Assembly (NCBI GenBank): GCA_900618425.1
Contig: UZAN01054996.1
Span: forward strand, 1-10,134
Source: Echinostoma caproni
Taxonomy: Eukaryota; Platyhelminthes; Trematoda; Plagiorchiida; Echinostomatidae
DNA length: 10,134 nt
Direction of reading: 5' to 3'
A program made the translations under genes and the position numbers. Each line of letters begins with the position of its first letter. Position 1 is the stretch's first letter. The notes beneath the pieces were generated by a model. The model saw only the letters and a list, made by a program, of their open reading frames with translations. It had not been told where the DNA came from and did not search any database. Below, one piece after another: positions 1 through 8,562 of the stretch.

Positions 1-68
1 GGGGGATTAAAAATGGGGTCTTTACATGCATCATGGGAATGGCGTTGAGAAGTGATAATGTCACTACA
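1..68 (-). repeat. Probable start of the 3' LTR of the gypsy element (partial)
   Basis: Read on the minus strand from 68, the sequence begins TGTAGTGACATT, a typical LTR start with the TG dinucleotide, and lies two bases after a G-rich purine tract. The rest of the LTR would lie left of the window, so neither its length nor its CA end can be seen. The call rests on this end sequence plus the adjoining tract, and there is no second LTR here to compare. Confidence 0.5.
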
Positions 69-70
69 TA

Positions 71-79
71 GCTCCCCCG
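71..79 (-). promoter_or_regulatory. Putative polypurine tract for plus-strand DNA priming
   Basis: The minus strand reads CGGGGGAGC directly before the TGTAGTG LTR-like start. LTR retrotransposons prime second-strand DNA from such a purine run just upstream of the 3' LTR, where it resists RNase H. It lies about 955 bases beyond the stop at 1034 in the pol frame, which is farther than usual and leaves some doubt that it belongs to the same element. Confidence 0.5.
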
Positions 80-920
80 TGGAAGGTTGATGAGGAGCAG
101 CAAACCTTCGAGAAGTCAAATATACACGGTGTGCATATGTTTAGTAGCAAATGATTGTATCGGTGACAAAGGTACAATGGTAAATCAGTCGGTTTCATTT
201 AACGGGAGCAAATGGTCAACACAGGTGTGTGCTTGTGAATGCAGTTCAACGGCTGACAGTGTAGGAACAGGTTCATAAATCCAAGAGCGTGATGCACAGG
301 CTCTGTCGCTGACGAAAGAAGAAATGCAACTGTTGTCGTATGTGCATCGAAGAGAAGACATCATGGAAGACTGCAGGACACGAAGTTCTTCGCTCGTAGG
401 CTCGTTAGTTGCCGACACAATGGTTTATCTTCTGCCGGGTGTGTGGGACCGTCCACGCGGGCTGCCTTTTAAATAAGAAAACGGCCGGGGCAAACCAGAA
501 TAAGGACCCGGCCAGCCAAAACCCGAAAGGCGTCTGACGGTGGAATAAAAGTGGCCTCTTCCCCCCACCCAAACCCCACTCCTCGCGCCCGAGCCGGTGA
601 GAACGTTGGTTCCAGGAGAGGCGATCTTCGGGTGAGCAACTTCGTGAACGGTGTCCTGGAAGAGAAGGGTGAACGACTGACCTAACAGCGCTATGGCTGT
701 TGGTAGAAGAGGGGAGCGAATGTGGAGAAGAGAGCATGGCAGAACCACAAAAACCATATAAAGCACTTTTTGGAGTTTCGAATTTGGTCGGTGTTAGGGT
801 TTTGGAGATTTTGCGATTTTTGGTCGTTTTCTGGATAACGTAAAGAAAGCATAATAAAAAAGTGAAACAAAATGTGGATACTAGACGTAAAATAATAAGA
901 GAGTTAGAAATCAAAACGAA
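80..920 (-). other. Region between gypsy pol and purine tract, no recognisable gene
   Basis: No domain can be recognised in any frame. A 179-codon minus-strand open frame at 405-944 overlaps it, but its composition (a stretch rich in Phe and Leu, then Ser, Arg and Pro) fits no family I know and looks accidental. The minus strand contains a TATA-like box at 476-464. The part from about 880 to 780 is AT-rich and the part from about 690 to 430 is GC-rich. It may be a long 3' untranslated region, an inserted solo LTR from another family, or remains of a third element. Confidence 0.4.
464..476 (-). promoter_or_regulatory. TATA-box-like sequence, possible LTR promoter
   Basis: The minus strand reads TTATTTAAAAGGC, followed by a GC-rich stretch with GCCCGCGTGG. 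This resembles the core promoter found in LTR U3/R regions. Only the motif is visible: the LTR ends that would be expected around it (TG...CA, with a purine tract before it) were not found within about 450 bases upstream. Confidence 0.35.
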
Positions 921-1215
921 CTGGGCGATGGAGTTCGCGACCACGACGGTCGCGTTTGACTAATAGGGATGGTGGCATAGGGGGGATCGCTTAGGGTCTG
1001 AGGAGATGGGGGACGAGGCACTGGATTGCTGGGCTAGGCGGGGGAATGACGCTTAGTGCCGTTGTCGATGAAAGCCGGTTTGAAGCGGCCTAAGATAACC
1101 GTTTCTCGCTTACCGTTAACTTCGATAATAGCGCACTTATCCTTACGGGTTATCACCCAATGTGGTCCAGTGTACGGAGGTTGCAGTGGTGCTCGCATGC
1201 TGTCGACACGAAGAA
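921..1215 (-). pseudogene. Gypsy pol C-terminal tail (GPY/F-like) after a frameshift
   Basis: Around 1210-1220 the integrase frame shifts. In the new frame the minus strand encodes a stretch with PLQPPYTGPHWVI, then VNGKRETV and GRFKPAFID, which is the GPY/F-like module (a small beta-barrel) found at the C-terminus of many Ty3/gypsy integrases. The frame meets a TAG at 1036-1034. Beyond it a Pro/Ser-rich reading stays open to a TGA near 921, as in gypsy pol tails, so the TAG may be a later mutation rather than the original end. Overlap with the preceding integrase frame is limited to the few codons around the shift. Confidence 0.75.
936..954. other. Perfect short hairpin
   Basis: CGCGACC at 936-942 and GGTCGCG at 948-954 are exact reverse complements with a 5-base loop (ACGAC). 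It lies in the tail of the gypsy pol region. A 7-bp GC-rich stem may form in RNA, but its role is unknown and it may be chance. Confidence 0.35.
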
Positions 1216-1990
1216 AACCATGCGTGCAGGATGATAGTTCTTTGGGTACATAAACGGAGATGTTCTGCTATCGCGTGGTTGCGGCGTGGATCCCACACAT
1301 GGCGTGGCAAGTTCCTCGGGAAGGCGCTTGGTGCAGCCGGAAGCTAGAGCTGCCGGTGTGGAGTCTAAGTTGGCCTTTATCTTGTTCCGAATGCCCAAAA
1401 GAACAAGTGGAACAGCCTCATGCCAAGCAGAACCGGAGTGCGATTTGAGGGCTGCCTTGAGCTGCCGATGAAACCGTTCGACAAACCCATTAGCTGCAGG
1501 GTGGTACGCAGTGGACCGGGCGTGAGTAAAACCCAGTATGTTGAGTAGGGCCTTGAACGCTCCTTCAAAATGCGAACCCCTATGAGTATTTCCAGTGGTT
1601 GGGCCTTCATGAATGGCAGCCTGACGCTCTGAAAAGGCCTTAGCGGCGGTTTTGGCCCGGCAGTTCGGAAGGGGAATGGCCACCGACCAACGTGAAAAAC
1701 GATCTACGCATGTCAGAATGTATGCAAAACCTCCAGAATGTGGCAGAGGGCCAACCAGATTGACATGCACGTTTTGGAAACGTGCAGTCCGCGAGTCAAA
1801 AGCTCCTAGTGGGGTCGTAGTGTGTCAATTTATATTATTCCTCTGACACTCTAAACAAGTGCGGGTCTAGTGTGCTACGTCGCGATTCATCTTGGGCCCG
1901 ACGAAACGTTGGTAGACTAACGTTACCGAAGCGCAATTACCAGGATGAGATAAATTGTGCAAGGTATTGAACAACTGCTTCCTATGAAAC
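1205..1990 (-). pseudogene. Ty3/gypsy integrase (zinc finger and DDE core), inactive
   Basis: The intact enzyme joins retrotransposon cDNA to host DNA. The N-terminal HHCC zinc finger is readable: LHNLSH at about 1961-1941, then TCLECQ at 1857-1843, with a TAG between them at 1869-1867 and a TGA near 1826. The core begins with HVNLVGPLP at 1767-1741 and continues with CVDRFSRW, YHPAANGFVERFHRQLK and a region ending near 1210. Of the catalytic triad, the first Asp is now Asn (codon 1761-1759), the second Asp is now His (codon 1584-1582) and the Glu remains (codon 1479-1477). Two lost acidic residues plus stops make it non-functional. It shares one frame with the tether upstream (from 2265) and shifts frame near 1210. 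Confidence 0.93.
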
Positions 1991-2265
1991 TGTGGCACTG
2001 TCGGTTGCGGGGTGCCGGTAGAATAGTCACACCACATATTGCCCTCAGAAGTTGTAAGAGGAACGAGCTGGATTTTGAGGGGGCTAATACTCTTAAGAGT
2101 TTCTAGCTCAAGGTCGGACTTTTGTGCTTCGGCGAGTAAAGACAGGTCGATTTTGTCGGAAGGGAGGACGAGATTGATGCGTGACAGTTCATCGGAGACA
2201 GGGTTGTGTGCATCTGAGACATGTCGTATATCCTTAGTAAACTAAGTGATATAGTCCAAGTGACG
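1991..2265 (-). pseudogene. Gypsy pol tether between RNase H and integrase
   Basis: The minus strand from about 2265 reads FTKDIRHVSDAHNPVSDELSRI and then an acidic, Leu-rich linker with LAEAQKSDLELETL. This is the usual end of gypsy RNase H leading into the integrase. One in-frame TAG occurs at 2244-2242. The frame is the same as the integrase core but differs from that of the RNase H catalytic part, so a frameshift lies at about 2265-2320. Confidence 0.8.
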
Positions 2266-2949
2266 CGACTATCTAGGAGAGTACCTGTCGGAGTTTGAGC
2301 GGACGGCGTGTGAGTGGCTTGCGGTCGGTAAAGACGACGAAGGGACGGCCATTGAGCATGTGTCGAAAGTGTCGTATCGCTAGGTATATGGCGAGTAGCT
2401 CGCGGCCAATGGCGCTATATCGTGATTCGGACGGTTGCAACCGGATAGAGAAGAAGGCGAGCGGTTGCTAGGCGTCGTGGATCCGCTGCTTTTAGACTGC
2501 ACCTACAGCTATGTTGGACGCGTCTGTCGTTAGAAACAGAGGGGCGCCGGCAACGTAATGTGAAAGAGACGCCACGTTGGAGATGGCTTGTTTAAGACTG
2601 TGAAAGCCTTGAGTGCTTCGACGGTGAACGTCAACTGTTTAGGATTGCCACGTAAGAGATCCATCAGAGGTTGCATAAGGGAGGCACACTTAGGAATGAA
2701 ACGCCGATAGAAGTTAACTAACCCATGGAACCGTCTAGGCTGCGTTAACGATTTAGGTTCCGGATACTCCGAAATGACTAGCACCTTATCCTGCAGAGGT
2801 GCGACGCCAGATTCAGAGATGTGGTGACCCAAGAAGGTGATGCTGGGTCCACCGAAAGAGCACTTGGCAGCGTTTATTGCAACGCCGTGATGGAGAAGAC
2901 GAGTGAAAAGAGCGCGTAGATGCTGCTCGTGCTCCTCTGGAGACGCGAA
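2266..2949 (-). pseudogene. Gypsy reverse transcriptase C-terminal part and RNase H, inactive
   Basis: The open minus-strand reading begins near 2949 with ASPEEHEQHLRALFTRLL, then CSFGGPSITFLGHHISESG and RRFHGLVNFYRRFIPKCASL. These are the connection/thumb signatures that follow the catalytic palm of gypsy RT. A frameshift near 2600 leads into RNase H: LTTDASNIAVGAV (first Asp, codon 2524-2522), GRELLAIY (Glu, codon 2401-2399) and FTDRKPL (Asp, codon 2326-2324). The acidic residues remain, but at least three stops interrupt the frame (in KQRIHDA, near 2470, and near 2275). The catalytic palm motif expected just upstream of 2949 is missing because homology ends there, so RT activity is impossible. 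Confidence 0.92.
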
Positions 2950-3189
2950 TGAACGAACTCGGCGATAATTGAACTCTATCGGACGGGTAACGAATTAAAT
3001 CACATCACTATGGATCGATAAATCGGTCACTATGCCCAGACTTCAATATTGGAATGAACCGCCGCATGAGTGGAATCAGTCTAGGCCCTTGGAAGCCTAG
3101 TAAGTAAATTTCATTGGGGCAGTGCCTTCCTAAACTAACACTGATTCCTTTAAAGCAAGAGCCAGTTCCTACGTATTTCTTGAATTGAA
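2950..3189. other. Unassigned junction DNA between gypsy and BEL/Pao remains
   Basis: Neither strand gives a recognisable protein. A 75-codon minus-strand frame (3008-3235) overlaps it but matches nothing I know and extends into the BEL coding region, so it is treated as chance. No LTR end, purine tract or target duplication was seen. It could be the degraded end of BEL gag, where a zinc knuckle would be expected but is not visible, or host DNA. Confidence 0.5.
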
Positions 3190-3200
3190 ACGCATGCTTG

Positions 3201-3777
3201 ACGAGCGTGCGCCTGGGGGTTATACCAGTCGGCATACTGATATCTAGAGGGGAGTGAAGGTAATGGCATTTATCGACAGTGGTCCGACACCACTCTAACC
3301 ACTAAACGTTTTGCCGCAAGGATTAGCACGGTGAACGATACGAAGGTTACGACCGCTGATGAAACGAGCGTGACATTAGTGTCATTATATAGTGATGAAC
3401 GGGTGAAGGCAACGAAAGCCTTCACCATAGTCCAACTGCCGATGCAAGCGATGGAATTGATCGGGGAACTAGAAGCACGCTGGTCACGCCTAAAAGATTT
3501 ACATTTTGAAGAAGCTGATTTTCCTGAGGTCAACCTCCTGGTAGGATTCGATGTGCCAGAAGCACACTGGGCACTGGACCAGAGACTGGGTGACAGGAAG
3601 GAACCATACACCGCGGGGAACGTTTTTGGATGGACGTTATTCGGACCACCATATTTGAACAACCGCAAGCCACTATCAATTAACTTCACTACCGCCACTT
3701 CTGGCGACGATGCGATCGAACAAATCCTGCGGCGGGTGATGAAAAGGAGTTTGACCAAAAAAGAGGGCCCTTCGTAG
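3201..3777 (+). pseudogene. BEL/Pao aspartic protease and DUF1758-type region, frameshifted
   Basis: The intact protease cuts the retrotransposon polyprotein. VRLGVIPVGIL (3207-3239) leads to a protease-like AFIDSG, with the active-site Asp at codon 3275-3277. The DSG lies in a different frame from what follows: right after it, at about 3280-3284, the homologous reading moves to another frame, which fits one lost base. From 3286 the frame is open for about 160 codons and carries TKRFAAR, then EVNLLVGFDVPEAHWALDQR and FGWTLFGPPYL, the strongest BEL/Pao signature in the window. The frame ends at a TAG at 3775-3777, where another shift moves the reading into the RT frame. A GTG at 3331 is not a real start, since the protein is internal to a polyprotein. 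Confidence 0.92.
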
Positions 3778-4495
3778 AAGATAATCAGGCACTAGCAATA
3801 GTCTAAAGAGGTATGCGCTATCAACCCGACGGGTTTGAGATGCCATTACCATGGTAAATGGGATAAGACCGATTGCCGAATAAGCATTGGATAGCCGGCA
3901 AAAGATTGGAGTAATTAAAAAGGCGACTTGTTCAGGACACGAAACTATGTCAGCAATGCACCAAAGCTATTCAACAAAACGAGCAACTGGGATATGTATA
4001 TAGTTAGTGAACGTTTTAAGCCCATGTGGGGAGCAACTACGGTACTTAAAACACTAAACAGTAACAAACCACAGAAAGCCAGGGAAAATACGCGTGGCGT
4101 TCGATTGTGCCGCGTGATACGGGGGTCTCTCCTCTCTTCCCTTTCAGGTTCTTCCTTGCAATTATCTATATCTCTATTTTGGTAACCCTCACTATTGGGC
4201 CGTGCTCTCACCATCTCGACAACGATCATTACCCGTCAATCGATATCCGACAATATTCCAAGGTCCGAGACCATTTGGGCCCAGCCTCGTACCCGTGAAA
4301 TACTTCACGACTACAAGATTTTCTGTCACAGGGATCGGACTAGACCACCCTTTTGATCGACGTGCTTAATTTATTCGAGCTAACGGCAGTTGTTGTGGCA
4401 GCCGACATATAAGAAATGTTCCTATAAGGCAAGATACCCGAGGAAAATCGCGACGCCCTGCGACTAATTTTGTTGCCTTGGGGCGACGAGTATAG
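3777..4495 (+). pseudogene. BEL/Pao reverse transcriptase, N-terminal part, inactive
   Basis: The intact enzyme copies element RNA into cDNA. Homology is visible in successive frames. EDNQALAIV and RGMRYQPDGFEMPLPW (3777 to about 3865) are followed by a Leu-Pro-Asn block and LKRRLVQDTKLCQQC up to about 4005. KPGKIRVAFDCAA (4076-4114) is the conserved block before the palm. After an insert of about 180 bases come DFLSQGSD, TTLLIDVLNLFELTAVVVAADI with the first catalytic Asp (codon 4404-4406), and then KIPEENRDALR up to about 4490. At least seven stops and three frame changes are present. The reading ends near 4495, where the CR1-like element begins. Confidence 0.88.
4132..4308. other. Insert of unknown origin inside the BEL/Pao RT
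   Basis: RT homology stops after the block ending FDCAA and a short following stretch (about 4131), and resumes at about 4309 with DFLSQGSD. Related RTs need only a few residues here, so about 180 bases are extra. The insert starts with a pyrimidine-rich run (CTCTCCTCTCTTCCCTTTCAGG) and is otherwise of mixed composition. It has no evident terminal repeats, target duplication, poly-A or recognisable protein. A short basic/acidic minus-strand open frame across it looks accidental. Confidence 0.5.
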
Positions 4496-4830
4496 CATTG
4501 GAGCTAATCGACGTTTACGGCCGGGTGATGAGTCTTCTTACGGATCTCAAAAGGCGCGACCTCCTAGTGTCTCGTTGCCCGAAGTAGACAAAAACACTAG
4601 TGGGAGTCGTAGACGATTATTGGTGTATCGTAGTACTAGATAATGCCAAATACGTGCCGAGGTGACGATTAAACGATACCAGCAAATAAATGCAGTAGCA
4701 AAGCGATAGCGTGTTACATGTTTTGCTTGGGTTTGCATAGGACCAACCTCGTATATACACCTGAGCGGAAAGCCGTGCTCAGTAAAGCATGATCCGAATT
4801 AAAACAAAGAAATATCACGGTTGATTGTGA
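4495..4830 (+). other. Presumed 5' leader of the CR1-like element
   Basis: No protein is recognisable in six frames, and BEL RT homology has ended. Non-LTR elements carry an internal promoter in such a leader, but no specific initiator or downstream element can be identified. The in-frame stop that bounds ORF1 lies at 4828-4830. Part of the segment could instead be leftover BEL sequence, since the junction is not marked by a visible target duplication. Confidence 0.45.
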
Positions 4831-5890
4831 AGAAATTTTGAACGAAAAGCGTCCTCATTTTCTCCTTTTCTTCTTACAATCACTACGGAACCGATTAGTT
4901 CCCCAAATAAAAGCGTACAAATAAGAGAAGTAGGAAACCGAAATAGTGAGGTTGAACCACAGACCATGACACCCTTTAAGGCCAAGAAGACTTTCAATAA
5001 AACTGAGGTTTGGCCTAACTCCCGGGAAATGGTACAACGGGTTGAGCATTTGGAGAGGGAAATTCAGTTGCTGAAACTGAACAGCAAAGTTTCGTTAGGA
5101 AGGAATAGGAGCTTGTTCCTGCATAATTGCGCAGAACCAGCCATAAAGGTGGCGGAACCGAGCTGGAGAGCTGAACTTTGCCATGTGAAGAACATTTTTA
5201 GGCTAGCAGGGTTGCCCCTGAACACCCCAAACACTGAGTGTCATAGAATTGGCCTGTGGAATGGGGAAAGCTCACGTTATCCATCGCCTCTCTGGGTGAT
5301 GTTTCGAAATACAAACATAAGAGATCTGCTACTATCACGAGCTTCAAGGATCAAGGATCTTACTCAGTAACCCATGATAGACCTAACAGGATGATACACT
5401 CAGTTAGAAGAGGGAATAATGTAAGCGCCCATCACACAAAATACGTAGTATTTCGCGTGCCAAGAGCTGGACAGCCTTTGAGCAAATCAACACCAAAAGT
5501 ACCGAAGAATTTCTCTGCAAAACCATATGTAGAAAAGAGACTACAAAATAGGTGTAAAGAGGGCAACGCCGCGGTCCGCATAGTAACGTCTAACCCACTA
5601 CGAACACAGGATAAACTACCGCAACTAAGGAACTTAGTTGCAGCTGGGAGTGCAGAGGAGGAAGCCACAGCGAGCTTTGAGGAACCAGTTACATGGGCGA
5701 AAATAGTGGCGAACTATCCAGTAGCGGCAAAGTCCCCAGCTCTCTGATTGCAACGGAGATTGAGTACTTCAAAAGCGAACGAGGATGTAGCAACGGCGGT
5801 AGAAAAGGCTGTTGGAATGACGATAAAAGCCATATCCAGGGAGAAACGTGGAATGGCTTGGGAAGTAGAAGAAGCCACGACCACAGCCGT
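4831..5890 (+). pseudogene. CR1-like ORF1 protein (RNA-binding, coiled-coil plus RRM-like), frameshifted
   Basis: ORF1 proteins of non-LTR elements coat their RNA in the cytoplasm and assist reverse transcription. The frame is open from 4831 to 5370, with the first ATG at 4966. VQRVEHLEREIQLLKL (about 5032-5080) is a heptad-like coiled coil. Next comes a segment with FLHNC and RAELCHVKNIFRLAGLP, then RIGLWN and a hydrophobic FRN...LLLSRASRIKDL run, which together resemble the RRM-like core of such proteins. At 5340-5380 the reading moves one frame and continues as a basic, Ser-rich stretch to a TGA at 5745-5747. Helix-like text (ANEDVATAVEKAVGM) goes on in the same frame as far as about 5890. 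No CCHC knuckle was seen. The original start could lie upstream of 4966. Confidence 0.75.
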
Positions 5891-5946
5891 AAACCCCCCA
5901 AAAACGGGGTAACGCCTCGGGCATTATGCTCGAGGATCCTCCTGAA

Positions 5947-6720
5947 ATGAGTTCCCGGTCCAGAAATCATGCTCGAGCAGACACAGTCACACTGTGGCAC
6001 ACCAATGCTTGCACCATACAGGATAAGTGGGGAGAGGTTTGATGGTGCACTCCAGGTATAGAAATCGTGGCCATAACTGAATCCTGGATGCGGAAGCACC
6101 ACAGCATCCCGGGGATGGATGACTACACAATCTATAGACAAGATGAGATGGATGGCAAACAGAGGGGAGGGGTTTTGATAATGCCAAAGTCAGATCACAC
6201 GCAATGGGATGCAGCAGCATTTCTAGCGACTCCGAACATACAAGCCATCAGTTGTGTAGTTAAAATAGACAAAAAAGCATTAGCCGTCATGTGCGTCTAC
6301 CGGGCTCCGCAGCCGAAGGCAACAGAAGATCGGGAATTCATTGCTCAGCTACATTTATTCCTTGCCACAGCCAGAAGGGAGTCGTTATTAGGGAACTTCA
6401 ATATTCCAGAGATCAACTGAAATAGTGACAGGGCACCGGCAGTTACCGGAGATGGATTACTTTTAGAGTGGCTACATCAGCACGCATTATCATAACCCAT
6501 GCCACAAGCCAACCGGTTTAGAGTAAATGACAGGCCATCCATACTGAATCTAGTGATCACGAGAACCCCTATAGACGTTAGGACAACAATCCAGGAGAAG
6601 CCCCTGGATAATAGTGATCATGTGGTCCTGCGACTAACGCTAGATAGCAGACATACCAAACCAGCCACCAAACTAGGGAGGCGATATGGCAAAATGACAG
6701 AAATTTCGAAAGGAAGCTAA
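5947..6720 (+). pseudogene. CR1-like ORF2, AP-type endonuclease domain, inactive
   Basis: The intact domain nicks target DNA to prime reverse transcription. A likely ORF2 start is the ATG at 5947, in frame with TVTLWHTNAC, the usual opening strand. A TGA follows at 6040-6042. The domain shows ITESW with its catalytic Glu (codon 6079-6081), IYRQDEMDGKQRGGV, MCVYRAP, and then GNFNIPEIN, where the Asp of the usual GDFN motif is Asn (codon 6394-6396). The next Trp position is a TGA (6418-6420), and a TAA near 6493-6495 follows. NSDHVVLRL at 6610-6636 keeps the catalytic Asp-His pair. The missing Asp and the stops make it inactive. Confidence 0.9.
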
Positions 6721-8408
6721 ACGCCATTTCGAGAGAAACTAGGCGCAAAATGTCAAGCGAAATCCCAAGTGTTTCTACGCATATTGCCGATCTAAGCGAA
6801 ACACTCTGGAAACGGTTAGTACTCTGGAATCATCGACCGGAGAATTAGCAGTGAGCGAAGGCGATGGAACACGTATACTGTTACAGTTCTTCAAAAGCAC
6901 GTACAGGATCCCCAGGGTTACAGATAACCCTCCATCACCCGAAGGTAACTGCACCATGCAACCAGTCACTGTGCAAATTCAGGATGTGCACCGGGAGTTG
7001 ACCGGGTTCAATAGGTTTAAGGCGGCGGGGCCCGACGAAATTCACCCAGCGATTGTGCAACTGCTGGCTGGCGTTATAGTGGGAACGATCTCCGAGTTAT
7101 TTAAAGATTTGCTTAGACTGTGAACTATCCCGAACGACTGGCGAAAGGCCACAGTAGTGGCAATACACAGGTCCCGATCCCGGCAAATGCCAAGAATCAC
7201 AGACCAGTAATTTTGACGTCAGTAATATGTAGGTGTTTGGATTGCCTAGTTAGAAGAAAACTATGCCACAACATAGCGGGCTATTGGTACCAGCTGAACA
7301 CGGATTTGTTGAAAAGAGATCTTTTCTGACAAAACTGCTGGTGTTTCTAGAGGAGGTCACACGTAGAATTATTGAGGACCTTCCGGTGAAGGTATGCCAT
7401 CTGGACTTCCAGAAAGCATTCAACTCGGTCAGCCACTATCTATTAGATCATAAGATGCAAGTACTAGCAATAGGTGGGTAAGCCAGGAGCTGGATAAGGG
7501 GCCGTCTTACACGACGGACGTTTAGTGTTCAAGTAGGAGCTCACTGACCCGAGGAGGAAGTAGTTACAAGCGGTGTACCCAAGGATCCGTACTTGGACCA
7601 CTGCTGTTCCTGCTCCCCATTGAAGACCTATCGCGGGATCTCCAAAATCCCTGTTTCTGTTTGCAGATGACGTCAAGATAACTGGATGGGATGTAGCAAG
7701 GGACACAGAGGTAATAAAACGATGGGCCGAACAATGAGACCAACCACCAAATATCTCGAAATGTCAGATCCTGACGACCAGAACTAATAAAGAGACAGCA
7801 AGGGGACTGTCGATACAAAGAGTGCACGGGGCTAAGGATCTAGGCAAAGTAGAAACAAGAGATTGCAAACCCAGCACTCAATGTGTGAAACCGCAAACAA
7901 AGCCAGGGGACAACTGTTTCGTCTAGGTACAACCATGACGTGCAGAAAACCCAAGGTCTTTATCCCCCTATACAAAAGCATCGTCCGCCCGCATCTGAAA
8001 TATTATGTACAGGCTTGGGTTCCGTTCTTTCGGAAGGACGTCAATACCTTAGAGAGGGTTCAACGTTTAGCCACGAGGATGATCGCTGAACCACAGGGGA
8101 AAGCTATGAACAGTGGATCAGAGATTTAAATGTTCTCCCTCAAACGGAGGCGGATGAGAGGAGAACTCATCGAGACATTCAAGATTATCAAGGGTATATC
8201 AGGCCCTGGGTTTGACCACCTGTTGTCGTGGGTTCTGCAAAGAGGCACGCTGGGATATAACTTATGTTTGCAACAAAGCCAATCTAGGCTTCAACTGAGG
8301 GCAAACTTTTTCACTAACAGGATAATTTCATTGTGGAACCGGTTGCCATTGGCAGCGGTAAACTGCAGTACTGTATATGCGTCTAAAAAGGCACTTGATG
8401 AGTGTTGA
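6721..8408 (+). pseudogene. CR1-like ORF2, reverse transcriptase and C-terminal region, inactive
   Basis: Palm motifs appear in order but in different frames. FKAAGPDEIHP lies at 7017-7049, PNDWRKATVV after a TGA at 7121-7123, NHRPVILTSV near 7197, EHGFVEKRSF near 7300, and CHLDFQKAFNSVSH with the first catalytic Asp at 7404-7406 (the usual later Asp of this block is Asn). Next are a TAA at 7479-7481, SGVP near 7568, GSVLGPLLFLL in another frame, and FADDVK at 7660-7677, which keeps both palm aspartates. The C-terminal part follows: ETANKARGQLFRLG, YKSIVRPHLKYYVQAW, DVNTLERVQRLATRM, then after a shift at about 8130 FSLKRRRMRGELIETFKI and WNRLPLAAV up to the TGA at 8406-8408. At least five frame changes and several stops are present. 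The length from 5947 is about 820 codons, somewhat short for the family. Confidence 0.93.
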
Positions 8409-8562
8409 ATAGCGGTTTTCCCTGAGGAAAGGATGTGATACTGCGTCGCACTATTCTACCTTTCAGAAAAATTGCATATCAAAATGTTGGAAGACAAGGG
8501 AGCTTGCCGAAAACACACGAATTTGGACGCTCCATTGGCAAGAAACACAAATCTTCCTGTGA
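8409..8562 (+). other. 3' untranslated part of the CR1-like element
   Basis: It lies between the ORF2 stop and the terminal tandem repeat. No protein, poly-A signal or strong hairpin was recognised. In this group the RT recognises the 3' untranslated RNA of its own family, but which bases matter cannot be read from one copy. Confidence 0.6.

Larger units (their letters stand above)
1..2949 (-). mobile_element. Ty3/gypsy LTR retrotransposon, 5'-truncated and decayed
   Basis: On the minus strand the order is end of reverse transcriptase (2949-2690), RNase H (about 2570-2275), tether (about 2250-1980), integrase zinc finger (1961-1842), integrase core (1770 to about 1210), GPY/F-like tail (about 1200-1034), a long non-coding stretch, a purine tract (79-71) and a probable LTR start at 68. 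RT, then RNase H, then integrase in that order is the Ty3/gypsy arrangement, whereas Ty1/copia has integrase first. The coding part uses at least three frames and has several stops, so it is dead. The RT palm, protease, gag and 5' LTR are absent: homology stops sharply near 2949. The wording resembles gypsy elements of trematodes as I remember them, but the clade is not proven. Confidence 0.88.

Noticed and set aside
405..944. 179-codon minus-strand open frame
   Set aside because: No recognisable domain, a hydrophobic start followed by low-complexity Ser/Arg/Pro text, and it overlaps another long frame at 425-766. Treated as chance in untranslated element DNA.
3270..3758. 162-codon minus-strand open frame
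   Set aside because: It lies antisense to the well-supported BEL/Pao DUF1758-type region and has no known motif.
4125..4150. Pyrimidine tract ending in CAG, resembling a 3' splice site
   Set aside because: No matching 5' splice site or branch point could be set with confidence, and introns in retrotransposon RT genes are rare. Kept only as a remark on the unknown insert.
5689..6141. 150-codon minus-strand open frame
   Set aside because: Antisense to the end of ORF1 and the start of ORF2 of the CR1-like element; no domain seen.
7464..7827. Two minus-strand open frames of 80 and 87 codons
   Set aside because: Antisense to the RT palm of the CR1-like ORF2, which is clearly coded on the plus strand.
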